The position numbers and the translations under genes were made by a program. The notes under the pieces were generated by a model, which saw nothing but the letters and a program-made list of their open reading frames with translations, did no database searches and was not told where the DNA came from. Source: Pseudomonas sp. BN411 (GTDB lineage: Bacteria; Pseudomonadota; Gammaproteobacteria; Pseudomonadales; Pseudomonadaceae). Taken from it: a stretch of 64,000 bases of DNA. Shown here piece by piece: positions 18,575-25,680 of this stretch (position 1 is the first letter of the stretch; each line of letters starts with the position of its first letter). The stretch lies in the NCBI RefSeq assembly GCF_029871235.1, contig NZ_SSOM01000019.1, positions 99,166 to 163,165 on the forward strand. Direction: 5' to 3'.

Positions 18575-19168
18575 ATGGAAATCCTCGGCATTGCCGTACT
18601 GATCTTTCTGGTCACCGACCCCTTCGGCAACATCGCCATCTTCATCGCCGCCCTCAAGGGCGTGGCCCCCGAGCGCCGTCTCAAGGTGGCGCTGCGTGAG
18701 TTGCTGTTCGCCCTGGCCCTGCTCCTGCTGTTCCTCACTTTCGGCGACAAGATCCTCAGCGGGCTGGGCCTGTCACGAGAATCCATCGCCATCGCCGGCG
18801 GCATCATCCTTTTCATCATCGCCCTGCGCCTGATCTTCCCGCGCCCGGAAGGCGTGCTCGGCGACCTGCCCGGTGGCGAGCCGATGCTGGTGCCCCTGGC
18901 CACCCCGGCCGTGGCCGGCCCCTCGGCCCTCGCCGTGCTGATGACCCTGCGCAACACCCACCAGGGCGAGCTTTGGGAACTCTATGTCGCGGTGATCCTG
19001 GCCTGGGCCTGCACTGCCCTGATCCTGCTGCAGGCCGCGTTCCTGCAGCGCTTTCTCGGCGATCGCGGCCTGATGGCCGTGGAACGCCTGACCGGTATGC
19101 TGCTGATCATGCTCAGCGTCGACATGCTGCTCGACAACCTGCAAAGCGTCCTGCACCTGACCCCATGA
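18575..19168 (+). CDS. MarC/YhgN-family membrane protein
   Basis: Integral inner-membrane protein of the MarC (UPF0056) family, 197 residues, about six membrane segments, function unknown despite the historical multiple-antibiotic-resistance name. Family blocks are LVTDPFGNIAIFIA near the N terminus, SIAIAGGIILFIIALRLIFP in the middle and LATPAVAGPSALAVLM. The start has a strong GGGGAG ribosome site; an upstream extension without sequence sense was discarded. The stop overlaps the ampDh2 start (ATGA), so the two genes are coupled. Confidence 0.92.
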   Translation: MEILGIAVLIFLVTDPFGNIAIFIAALKGVAPERRLKVALRELLFALALLLLFLTFGDKILSGLGLSRESIAIAGGIILFIIALRLIFPRPEGVLGDLPGGEPMLVPLATPAVAGPSALAVLMTLRNTHQGELWELYVAVILAWACTALILLQAAFLQRFLGDRGLMAVERLTGMLLIMLSVDMLLDNLQSVLHLTP

Positions 19169-19944
19169 AGACTTTCGTTCTAAGTCTCGCCTTGCTGCTA
19201 CTCGGTGGTTGCGCAGGCGGGCTGCAAATCGACGACAGCCAGCGCTCGGTGAGCCAGAGCAGCCGCGTGCAGTACGTGGTGCTGCACTACACCTCCACCG
19301 ATATGGAGCACTCCCTGCGCCTGCTGACCCGCGACGGCGTCAGCAGCCATTACCTGATCGGCGACCACCCGGCGAAGATCTACCGTCTGGTGGACGAAAC
19401 CCGCCGCGCCTGGCATGCCGGGGAAAGCGAATGGCAGGGTCGCACCTGGTTGAACGCCAGCACCATCGGCATCGAACTGGTCAACGACGGCTATCGCGAT
19501 GCGCCGGGCGGCCGGGTCTACCAGCCCTTCAGCGACGAGCAGATCGACGCCCTGATCCTGCTCCTCAAGGACATCGTCCAGCGCAACAACCTGCCGCCGG
19601 GCAGCATCATCGGCCACAGCGACATCGCCCCCCAGCGCAAGGTCGATCCGGGCCCGTTGTTCCCCTGGAAGCGCCTGGCCGACGCTGGCCTCGTGCCCTG
19701 GCCGAATGCCAACGCGGTGGCCCGCGAGCAGGCACGCTTCGCCGTGGCCTTGCCCACCGTCGGCTGGTTCCAGCAGCAGCTGGTGCGCCAGGGGTACTCC
19801 ACGCCGCAGACCGGCGTGCTGGACAAGGAAACCCGCAACGTCATCGCCGCCTTCCAGATGAAGTACCGCCAGAAGCTGTTCGACGGCCAGCCCGACGCCG
19901 AAACTGCCGCGCTGCTGTTGGTACTCAACGGGATACGGCACTAG
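19165..19944 (+). CDS. ampDh2: N-acetylmuramyl-L-alanine amidase AmpDh2 (lipoprotein)
   Basis: Zinc amidase that cleaves between MurNAc and the stem peptide. The 259-residue length and gene context match P. aeruginosa AmpDh2. It has a lipoprotein signal with lipobox LGGC (Cys16) and an Asp-free +2 residue, consistent with outer-membrane anchoring. The Amidase_2 domain has the zinc ligands His41 (VVLHYTSTD), His151 (GHSDIAP) and Asp161 (KVDPG), with Glu104 (IGIELVND) as catalytic candidate. A C-terminal peptidoglycan-binding domain (VGWFQQQLVRQGYSTPQTGVLD) follows. AmpD-family enzymes affect AmpC beta-lactamase induction and cell-wall recycling; AmpDh2 acts mainly on periplasmic peptidoglycan. 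Confidence 0.93.
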   Translation: MKTFVLSLALLLLGGCAGGLQIDDSQRSVSQSSRVQYVVLHYTSTDMEHSLRLLTRDGVSSHYLIGDHPAKIYRLVDETRRAWHAGESEWQGRTWLNASTIGIELVNDGYRDAPGGRVYQPFSDEQIDALILLLKDIVQRNNLPPGSIIGHSDIAPQRKVDPGPLFPWKRLADAGLVPWPNANAVAREQARFAVALPTVGWFQQQLVRQGYSTPQTGVLDKETRNVIAAFQMKYRQKLFDGQPDAETAALLLVLNGIRH

Positions 19945-19984
19945 GGCTCGATCGACGAATCCACCCGCTGTACGGACTTCTCTT

Positions 19985-20013
19985 CGTAGGGGCGAATGAA
20001 TTCGCCCCGACAG
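19985..20013. repeat. Single REP unit of the REPIN family (copy 2)
   Basis: GTAGGGGCGAATGAATTCGCCCC, one half-element with its own hairpin (GGGGCGAA-tgaa-TTCGCCCC). It lies directly after ampDh2 and before a second, unrelated palindrome family. Confidence 0.8.
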
Positions 20014-20016
20014 TTT

Positions 20017-20072
20017 GTAGGGTGGGCTTTAGCCCACGTTGATCTGCGATGGTGGGCTGAAGCCCACCCTAC
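20017..20072. repeat. Extragenic inverted repeat, gtagggtgggc family
   Basis: Arms GTAGGGTGGGCTTTAGCCCAC and GTGGGCTGAAGCCCACCCTAC with about 14 bases between; each arm is itself palindromic. A degenerate relative lies at 3983-4021. It sits between the convergent ampDh2 and kinB genes and may serve as a bidirectional terminator. Confidence 0.75.
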
Positions 20073-20088
20073 GGGCTCCAAGGAGCCC

Positions 20089-21864
20089 CTACACCGGCAA
20101 GGTCATATAGAACTGCGCCCCCTGCCCCGGCCGTGAATAGAGGCCGACGCGCCCGCCGTGCAGCTGCACGATCTCCTTGCACAGTGCCAGGCCCAGGCCG
20201 GCGCCGCCCTTGCGGTGGCCGACCTGCACGAAGGGTTCGAAGATCCGTGCCTGCTGGCTATAGGGAACGCCGTCGCCGTCGTCCGCCACGCTCACCAGCA
20301 CCCGTTCGCCGTGACGCCGGGCCTGCAGGCGGATGTTTCCGCCGTCCGGGCTGTGGCGGATGGCGTTGCCCACCAGGTTGTCCAGTGCCCGCTCGATCTG
20401 CAGACGGTCCAGGCTCACCCGCGGCAGTGGCGGGTGCAGTTCCAGCTCGATCTCGATGCCGCGTTCGCTGGCCTGGGCGCTGTACCGTTGGCGCAAGGCG
20501 CAGAGCAGTTCCTCCAGGTCGCAGGGTTCGCGCTCCAGGGCCTGCACGCCGCTCTGGTAGCGGGAGAAGTCCAGCAGGTCGTTGATCAGTCGCACCAGCC
20601 GCTGCATCTCTTCGTCCACGGTGGTCAGCAGGTCGGCCTCGCGGCTATCCGGGTCGAAACGCAGGCGCTCGTTGAGCAGCCCAAAGGCCATCTGCATGCC
20701 GGTCACGGGCGTCCGTAGTTCGTGGGAGGCGCGCAGCACGAATTCCTTGCGTACCCGTTCGAAGGCGCGCTCTTCCGTCACGTCGCGCAGCACCATCACG
20801 CCTCCCAGCAGACGTCCGTCCTCCAGTGCCACCGGGACCATGCGCCAGCTCAGCAGGCGCTGCTCGGCGTCGGCCATGACCTCCAGGTCCTCGGGCTCCT
20901 CCTCCCGAGTGTCGCCGCGCAGTACGCGCTGGGCCTGCTCGTCCAGTTCCGGCCGGCCGAGTGCCTTTGACAGGAGGAGGCCGTGTGGTACCTCTTCCCA
21001 GGACAGCTGTCGCTGGGCCACCGGATTCGCGTGCTGGATGCGTCCCTGGCGATCGAGGATCAGCAAGCCGTCATCGATGCTGTCGAGTACCGCCTTCAGG
21101 CGCTGTTGCTCGGCCAGCAGTTTTTCCACATTGGTTTCCTTGAGCAGGCGCAGGGCCTCGGCCATCAGGCCGAAGCGGCGGATCAGCGCAGCCATCTCGT
21201 TTACCGGCGACAACGGCAGAGTGACCTGGAAATCTCCCCGTCCCACCTGGTCCGCCGCCTTGGCCAGGGCGTCGATGGGGGCGCCGAAGCGGCGGGCGAT
21301 GCCCTGGGCAGTGATGAAGCCGATCAACAGCACGGCGCCCACGACCAGTCCGAGCAGCCCGGAGATCATCCGGGCACGGTCACGGGTCGCCGTTTCCGCA
21401 GCCCTGACGATGGACAAGGCATGGCTCTGCAATTCCGCCATGTTGTCGCGCAGGGCCTCCAGGGCGCGGCCGGGCCCTCTCTGGTCCAGCAGTTTGCTGC
21501 GCAGGCTGGCAGGTTGACGCATGACGTCGAGGAAGACCTGGTAGGAGGCCGCGATCTTCTCGAAATGCTGGCGGGATATCGGGTCGGTCGACAGATCCAG
21601 GCCTTCCTTCAGTGCCTCCAGGAATTTCTGCTGGCCGTTCAGGAGGGTTGCAGCGTCCACATCCTCGCCCATCAGATTGACCATTTGGTCGCCCAGGTGC
21701 TGGCGCATGCGCTGGACAAGCTCGAGGGTCGTGAAGGACTGGTTGATCAGCTGCTCCCGGGAACCGGCGATCTGGGTCACGCTGACCAGCCCCAGCAACA
21801 GGCCCACGAGGGCGACGGTGATCAGCGCCGAGATACTAAGAAACAGCCGCGTGCGCAGTCGCAT
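20089..21864 (-). CDS. kinB: Alginate biosynthesis sensor kinase KinB
   Basis: Inner-membrane histidine kinase that phosphorylates AlgB and controls alginate and virulence genes. The 591-residue protein has membrane segment 1 at about 7-30, a helical periplasmic domain 31-165, segment 2 at about 167-187, HAMP 188-245, PAS about 250-365, the HisKA phosphoacceptor His381 (RASHELRTP) and a HATPase domain with N box DNLVGNAIRHSP, G1 DDGDGVP and G2 GGAGLGLAL. The gene follows algB by 14 bases. Length and position match P. aeruginosa KinB. KinB also acts as an AlgB phosphatase there, in which its Pro (HELRTP) is important and is present here. Confidence 0.95.
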   Translation of the reverse strand: MRLRTRLFLSISALITVALVGLLLGLVSVTQIAGSREQLINQSFTTLELVQRMRQHLGDQMVNLMGEDVDAATLLNGQQKFLEALKEGLDLSTDPISRQHFEKIAASYQVFLDVMRQPASLRSKLLDQRGPGRALEALRDNMAELQSHALSIVRAAETATRDRARMISGLLGLVVGAVLLIGFITAQGIARRFGAPIDALAKAADQVGRGDFQVTLPLSPVNEMAALIRRFGLMAEALRLLKETNVEKLLAEQQRLKAVLDSIDDGLLILDRQGRIQHANPVAQRQLSWEEVPHGLLLSKALGRPELDEQAQRVLRGDTREEEPEDLEVMADAEQRLLSWRMVPVALEDGRLLGGVMVLRDVTEERAFERVRKEFVLRASHELRTPVTGMQMAFGLLNERLRFDPDSREADLLTTVDEEMQRLVRLINDLLDFSRYQSGVQALEREPCDLEELLCALRQRYSAQASERGIEIELELHPPLPRVSLDRLQIERALDNLVGNAIRHSPDGGNIRLQARRHGERVLVSVADDGDGVPYSQQARIFEPFVQVGHRKGGAGLGLALCKEIVQLHGGRVGLYSRPGQGAQFYMTLPV

Positions 21865-21878
21865 GGCCGTTGCCTCGT

Positions 21879-23225
21879 TCAGAGGCCGTAGAGCTTGCGC
21901 TTTCGGTACAGGGTCGAAGCGTCGATGCCGAGCGTGCGGGCGGCCTGGTCCAGGGTTTCGCTGCTGGCCAGCACTCCGGCGATATGCGCCCGCTCCAGTT
22001 CCTCCAGGCTCAGAGGCCCGCCCACTCGCGGTGTATTGGCGGCGGGCGTGTCGCCCAACCCCAGGTGGCTGACGTCCACCACTTCCTGGTTGCAGATGAT
22101 GCTGGCGCGCTCGATCACATTGCGCAGTTCGCGCACATTGCCCGGCCAGCGGTAACCCTGCAGTGCCGCCGTCGCCTCTTCACTGAAGGCGCGTGCGGGG
22201 CGCCCGTAGTCGCCAACGAAGCGGGCCAGGAAGCGCTCGGCGAGGTCGAGGATGTCTTCGTGGCGCTCGCGCAGCGGCGGCAGGCTCAGGGCGATCACAT
22301 TGATGCGGTAGAGCAGGTCCTCGCGGAAGCGACCGTCGCGGGACATCTCCTCCAGGTCGAGGTTGGTCGCGGCGAGGATGCGCACGTCGGCACGGCGGGT
22401 TACCGGGTCGCCCACTCGCTCGTATTCCTTGTCCTGGATGAAGCGCAGCAGCTTGGGTTGCAGGCTCAGGGGGAAATCGCCGATCTCATCGAGGAACAGG
22501 GTGCCGCCGTCGGCCTGGCTGACCCGGCCCAGGGTGCTTTCGCTGGCCCCTGTGAAAGCGCCGCGGTTGTGACCGAACAGCTCGCTTTCCATGAGGTCGG
22601 CCGACAGCGAGGGGCAGTTGACGGTGACGAAGGATTTCTTCGCCCGCTTGCTCCAGCCGTGGATGGCGCGGGCCAGTTCTCCCTTGCCCGTGCCGGATTC
22701 GCCGAGGATGAGAATGTTGGCGTCGGTGCCGGCCACCTGTCGTGCGGTTTCCAGCACCGTCATCATCGACGGGCTCTCGGACGACAGGCCTTCGCCCGCG
22801 CGGCGCATCTGGCCCTCCAGGGCTTCCAGGCGCGCGGTGAGCTGGCACATTTCCAGTTGCTTGGCCGCAGCCATGCGCAACTGGTCAGGGCTGCAGGGTT
22901 TGACCAGGTAGTCGGCGGCGCCGGCCTGCATGGCGTCCACCGCCGTATCCACGGCCGAATGCGCGGTGACAATCACCACACGCATCCAGGGTGCCTGCAC
23001 GCGCATCTGTGCCAGTACATCCAGACCGTTGTCCTCGCCCAGGCGCAGGTCGAGGAAGCACAGGTCGAACACCTGTCGTTGCAGGATCGCCTCGGCCTGA
23101 GCCGCGCCGCCCGCCGTGGCCACGCTATAGCCCTCATCCTCGAGGCAGTAGCGGAAGGTCCGCAGAATGGCGGCTTCGTCATCCACCAAGAGAATTCGTC
23201 CCTGGTTCTCGGTTGCCTGTTCCAT
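21879..23225 (-). CDS. algB: NtrC-family response regulator AlgB
   Basis: Sigma-54-type activator controlling alginate, quorum-sensing and virulence functions. The 448-residue protein has a receiver domain with phosphoacceptor Asp59 (CFLDLRLGEDNG), acidic pocket DDE at 15-17 and Lys in VKPCSPDQ. The AAA+ domain has Walker A GESGTGKGELA, the sigma-54 contact loop GAFTGA intact, and Walker B GGTLFLDEIGDFPL. A Fis-type HTH follows (LDQAARTLGIDASTLYRKRKLYGL). The start at MEQATENQGR was chosen over a longer frame because it matches the P. aeruginosa length and has a GGAG-like ribosome site. Upstream and divergent lies a sigma-54-type promoter (see that entry). Confidence 0.96.
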   Translation of the reverse strand: MEQATENQGRILLVDDEAAILRTFRYCLEDEGYSVATAGGAAQAEAILQRQVFDLCFLDLRLGEDNGLDVLAQMRVQAPWMRVVIVTAHSAVDTAVDAMQAGAADYLVKPCSPDQLRMAAAKQLEMCQLTARLEALEGQMRRAGEGLSSESPSMMTVLETARQVAGTDANILILGESGTGKGELARAIHGWSKRAKKSFVTVNCPSLSADLMESELFGHNRGAFTGASESTLGRVSQADGGTLFLDEIGDFPLSLQPKLLRFIQDKEYERVGDPVTRRADVRILAATNLDLEEMSRDGRFREDLLYRINVIALSLPPLRERHEDILDLAERFLARFVGDYGRPARAFSEEATAALQGYRWPGNVRELRNVIERASIICNQEVVDVSHLGLGDTPAANTPRVGGPLSLEELERAHIAGVLASSETLDQAARTLGIDASTLYRKRKLYGL

Positions 23226-23271
23226 GATCTCGCTCCATTTCCGAGTCATAGAAAGTTAGTCCAAGAATTAT

Positions 23272-23317
23272 CGTGCAAGTTGCACGCGCTTTTTCTGCAG
23301 GTCTTGCAGCATGCAAG
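23272..23317. promoter_or_regulatory. Two palindromic upstream activator-like sites
   Basis: Site 1: CGTGCAA-G-TTGCACG (23272-23286). Site 2: CTTGCA-GCA-TGCAAG (23303-23317). Their centres are 31 bases apart, about three helical turns, and about 100-130 bases upstream of the predicted sigma-54 start. That is the usual distance for enhancer-binding-protein sites. Both are built from TTGCA/TGCAA half-sites. The binder is unknown; AlgB, encoded next door, is the obvious candidate. Confidence 0.55.
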
Positions 23318-23381
23318 CGTAGGGAGTCTCGGGCTGGACGCTAATGCGCTGATTGATAAGAAAATCCTTCAACTAGAGCGA

Positions 23382-23398
23382 CTGGCACAGGCCTTGCG
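23382..23398 (+). promoter_or_regulatory. Sigma-54 (RpoN) promoter
   Basis: CTGGCACAGGCCTTGCG fits the -24/-12 consensus (TGGCACG-N4-TTGCW) with the invariant GG and GC correctly spaced; mismatches are only at the last base of each block. It points rightwards toward the small-protein genes, with predicted start near 23409. Confidence 0.7.
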
Positions 23399-23470
23399 AT
23401 ATCCCTGGTACCTGAAGGCGCGTCGGTCTTTCTACCTCTTGTGACCGTTGCGCACCCCAGGACCACTCCG

Positions 23471-23498
23471 CCTGGAACAGGGAGGTTCCGGGCCTTTT
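23471..23498 (+). terminator. Hairpin with T-run in the sigma-54 leader
   Basis: CCTGGAAC / GTTCCGGG form an 8-pair stem (one G-T) with a six-base loop, followed by CCTTTT. It lies about 60-90 bases after the predicted start. It could terminate a roughly 90-nt RNA or act as an attenuator for the downstream genes. Confidence 0.45.
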
Positions 23499-23664
23499 GT
23501 CAGCGGCGATCCGTTCGGGGAGCAGGACGGGAATCGCCGTTGGGGCTGGCAGGGATGCCGGCGCAAGCGAGTGACTTCAGATGTATTCAGGGCCACGAGT
23601 GGTATGGCCGTGCGTCTGTAGTCTCGAGGTCGATCGAACATCCGCCCAAGGGGAGGATTCGAGG

Positions 23665-23904
23665 ATGAAAGGTTTTCAGTGGTGGTCGCCCAGGTGGCTC
23701 ATGGTGCTGCTGATCGCGCTCGTGGTAGGGCTCGGAATGCTCGCCGACTACCTCCCGCGCGAACGCGTCCAGCCTACGCCGCTGCAGATCCCCGCAGTGG
23801 AACAAAGCAGCAGGACGGCGCCGGTTCGTGCTGACGGGCCGTTGCACGAAGTGAGTCAGCCCGTGCAGACCGAGGTCGTTACCCAACTGCGCTGGGTCTT
23901 CTGA
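23665..23904 (+). CDS. Small single-pass membrane protein, hypothetical
   Basis: 79 residues, not recognised. One membrane segment at about residues 12-28 (LMVLLIALVVGLGMLADYL) with a short cytoplasmic-like N terminus (MKGFQWWSPRW), then a soluble tail rich in Pro, Gln and Val (PTPLQIPAVEQSS...). A strong ribosome site GGGAGG...GAGG precedes the ATG. It is the first gene after the sigma-54-type promoter, followed by two more very small genes. Good coding bias and ribosome site support it as real. Function unknown; the location suggests it belongs to the KinB-AlgB or RpoN regulon. Confidence 0.65.
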   Translation: MKGFQWWSPRWLMVLLIALVVGLGMLADYLPRERVQPTPLQIPAVEQSSRTAPVRADGPLHEVSQPVQTEVVTQLRWVF

Positions 23905-23925
23905 GTCCGCACAAGGAGCATCGCC

Positions 23926-24075
23926 ATGTGGAGCCTTGCCGTCTTGCTGATCTCTTCGCTGCGCTGCCTCGCCTTGCTGCGCAGCGGCTTCCACAGGTTT
24001 GCAACACCCATCGGCGCGGCGCTTTGCGCCGTGACGATCGTCCAGGCGCAGCCGTGCCGAAGGCCGTTGCGCTGA
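23926..24075 (+). CDS. Very small Cys-containing hydrophobic protein, hypothetical
   Basis: 49 residues, beginning MWSLAVLLISSLRCLALLRSG and ending RRPLR, with three Cys residues (14, 34, 44) and a hydrophobic N-terminal half. The ribosome site AAGGAG lies 9 bases before the ATG, which is the main evidence. It is 21 bases after the 79-residue gene and 27 bases before the DUF1328 gene. I do not recognise the family; it could be a leader peptide or a chance frame. Confidence 0.4.
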   Translation: MWSLAVLLISSLRCLALLRSGFHRFATPIGAALCAVTIVQAQPCRRPLR

Positions 24076-24102
24076 AAACGTCAAAGCAAAAGGAGAAAGG
24101 CC

Positions 24103-24264
24103 ATGTTGAGTTGGGCACTTACTTTTCTCGTCATTGCCATCGTTGCTGCCGTGCTGGGGTTTGGCGGCATCGCCGGGACCGCCGCGGGAATCGCGAAGAT
24201 CCTCTTCATCATCTTCCTGGTGTTGTTCGTGGTGTCTTTCATCATTGGCCGACGAGCACCCTGA
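24103..24264 (+). CDS. DUF1328 (UPF0391, YtjA-like) small membrane protein
   Basis: 53-residue inner-membrane protein of the DUF1328 family: [20 protein letters not shown], then [20 protein letters not shown], ending FIIGRRAP. Two membrane segments are separated by a Gly-rich turn, exactly the family's form. Function unknown; family members are often stress- or stationary-phase-induced. Ribosome site AAAGGAG precedes the ATG. A DUF1328 gene is found beside algB in P. aeruginosa as I recall. It is the third gene of the unit read from the sigma-54-type promoter. Confidence 0.9.
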   Translation: MLSWALTFLVIAIVAAVLGFGGIAGTAAGIAKILFIIFLVLFVVSFIIGRRAP

Positions 24265-24273
24265 GCAGGTTGC

Positions 24274-24645
24274 GTGGAGAGCCGGAACAAGGACGACGCC
24301 TGGGGACTCTATGTGCAGGTACCGGATGGATTGCCGTCCGGTAAGTCGCCCAGTCGACATGCCAGTTTCCGCTGGCTCGGCGAGCCCGATGACGAAGTCC
24401 GGCGCACTCTCGACGAGCAATTGAAGGCGGACCCGAACTGGTATTGGAGGTCAGACGGAACAAGGCCCGCTGATGGGCCGAGGGACCAGGGGGCCGGGTT
24501 GTTCCGCGTCGTCACGAGCGGCGTGACCCAGGGGCAGAAGGGGTGCCTCCGCAGCCATGCGGGCCAGGTCAGGAGAGCTGCTGCCGGGAGCTGGATGACC
24601 TCCAGCTCCCGGTGGGCAGCGGAGAGAGTTTTTCGTCGGGAATGA
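24274..24645 (+). CDS. Possible hypothetical protein
   Basis: Open frame of 123 codons starting with GTG ten bases after the DUF1328 stop. The first ~65 residues look protein-like and acidic/polar (NKDDAWGLYVQVPDGLP, GEPDDEVRRTLDEQLKAD, NWYWRSDG). The remainder is low-complexity and runs through a perfect 10-pair hairpin at 24586-24610. No ribosome site is visible and no family was recognised. It may be a short real gene whose 3' part has decayed, or an untranslated 3' region. Confidence 0.3.
   Translation: MESRNKDDAWGLYVQVPDGLPSGKSPSRHASFRWLGEPDDEVRRTLDEQLKADPNWYWRSDGTRPADGPRDQGAGLFRVVTSGVTQGQKGCLRSHAGQVRRAAAGSWMTSSSRWAAERVFRRE
24586..24610. terminator. Perfect hairpin downstream of the small-protein genes
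   Basis: GGGAGCTGGA-tgacc-TCCAGCTCCC, a 10-pair stem with a five-base loop. A T-run (gagtttttcg) occurs only 20 bases later, so it is not a classic intrinsic terminator, but it probably ends or stabilises the transcript. Confidence 0.5.
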
Positions 24646-24662
24646 ATGCTTCTTCGACTTTT

Positions 24663-24762
24663 TGTGGGGGCGATTTCAATCGCTATGCAGTCCGAAGGAC
24701 TGCTCGACAAGATCCCAGGGGGCAACCCTGTTGCCCTTGGCGAATGAATTCGCCCCCACAGG
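24663..24762. repeat. REPIN-type palindrome, copy 3
   Basis: TGTGGGGGCGATTTCAATCGC at the left and TTGGCGAATGAATTCGCCCCCACA at the right, 100 bases overall. The left half-site is the variant (gatttcaatc) also seen in copy 5. Between the small-protein genes and wrbA. Confidence 0.85.
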
Positions 24763-24777
24763 TTGTTCACCTCCCCC

Positions 24778-25374
24778 TCATTTCATCTTGCTTACCAAGG
24801 TCGCCACATGTGCGCCCTGGAACTTCGCCAGGGCCAGCTCCTTGGCGCTCGGCGTGCGCGAGCCGTCGGCGCCGGCCACGGTGGCCGCGCCATAGGGCGA
24901 GCCGCCTCGCAGTTCGCTGATGTCGGAGAGTTCCGGTGCCGAGTACGGCAGCCCGGCTAGCAGCATTCCGTGGTGGGCCAGGGTGTGCCAGAAGGAGGTG
25001 ATGGTGGTTTCCGAGCCACCGCCGGTCCCGGTGGAGGTGAAGACGCTGCCGATCTTGCCGATCAGCGCCCCTTTCACCCAGAGCCCGCCGGTCTGGTCGA
25101 GGAAGCTGCGCATCTGCGCACTCATGTTGCCGAAGCGGGTCGGCGTACCGAACAGGATCGCGTCATAATCCGCCAGCTCCTGCGGGCTGGCCACGGGCGC
25201 AGCCTGGTCCAGTTTCGCGCCGGCGTTGCGGGCCACATCCTCGGGCATGGTTTCCGGCACGCGCTTGAGGGTCACTTCCACGCCCGGAACGCTGCGCGCA
25301 CCTTCGGCGACCGATTCCGCCATGCGTTCGATATGACCGTACATCGAGTAATAGAGCACCAGGACCTTCTTCAT
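24778..25374 (-). CDS. wrbA: NAD(P)H:quinone oxidoreductase WrbA
   Basis: FMN-dependent quinone reductase of the WrbA family that gives two-electron reduction of quinones in oxidative defence. The 198-residue protein starts [21 protein letters not shown], with the flavodoxin phosphate-binding loop. It then shows the WrbA-type [24 protein letters not shown], the [14 protein letters not shown] segment and the C-terminal [29 protein letters not shown]. The longer upstream frame was rejected because homology begins at MKKVLV. The gene stands alone between a REPIN and gltP. Confidence 0.95.
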   Translation of the reverse strand: MKKVLVLYYSMYGHIERMAESVAEGARSVPGVEVTLKRVPETMPEDVARNAGAKLDQAAPVASPQELADYDAILFGTPTRFGNMSAQMRSFLDQTGGLWVKGALIGKIGSVFTSTGTGGGSETTITSFWHTLAHHGMLLAGLPYSAPELSDISELRGGSPYGAATVAGADGSRTPSAKELALAKFQGAHVATLVSKMK

Positions 25375-25680
25375 CTCAGCTCTCCATCCGATCGAAATTC
25401 TGGGACCCGAGCGGGTCGGACCCAGACAGCCTAGATGGTGCTCACGCACTTTGCCGCCGCAGCTTCAAGAGAATTGCCCATGCCGGAATTGCTATTTCGC
25501 GGCCTCTGGAACCATCGTTCCATCTGATCTTCGTCATGCCGATTCGGCATAGGGTAGGCGGTTACGGCATTAGACGATCGTTAGCCTCCTATGAATCATG
25601 TCGCCCCTTTTGCGGTCCGCCCGGCCATCCCGGACGGTGCCGTGCTCCCGACTTCCACAAGAAATCAGAGGGTGACGACT
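25375..25680. other. wrbA-gltP divergent intergenic region with inverted repeats
   Basis: About 306 non-coding bases. Two perfect inverted repeats stand close together: GGAAC-catc-GTTCC (25508-25521) and ATGCCGA-t-TCGGCAT (25536-25550). They lie about 130-170 bases upstream of the gltP start. They look like operator sites for an unidentified regulator. The ribosome-site region before gltP is AGGGTGACGACT. Confidence 0.45.

Larger units (their letters stand above)
23226..23664. other. algB upstream region with sigma-54 promoter, palindromes and leader hairpin
   Basis: About 440 bases without a supported gene. From left to right it holds the algB promoter zone, two perfect palindromes (23272-23286 and 23303-23317), a sigma-54-type promoter (23382-23398), a hairpin with T-run (23471-23498), then about 165 bases of untranslated leader or spacer before the 79-residue protein gene. 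No convincing open frame was seen here. Confidence 0.6.

Noticed and set aside
21870..23444. 524-codon frame opposite algB
   Set aside because: Mirror of algB's codon usage; algB has intact Asp59, GAFTGA and Fis-HTH, so the plus-strand frame is not a gene.
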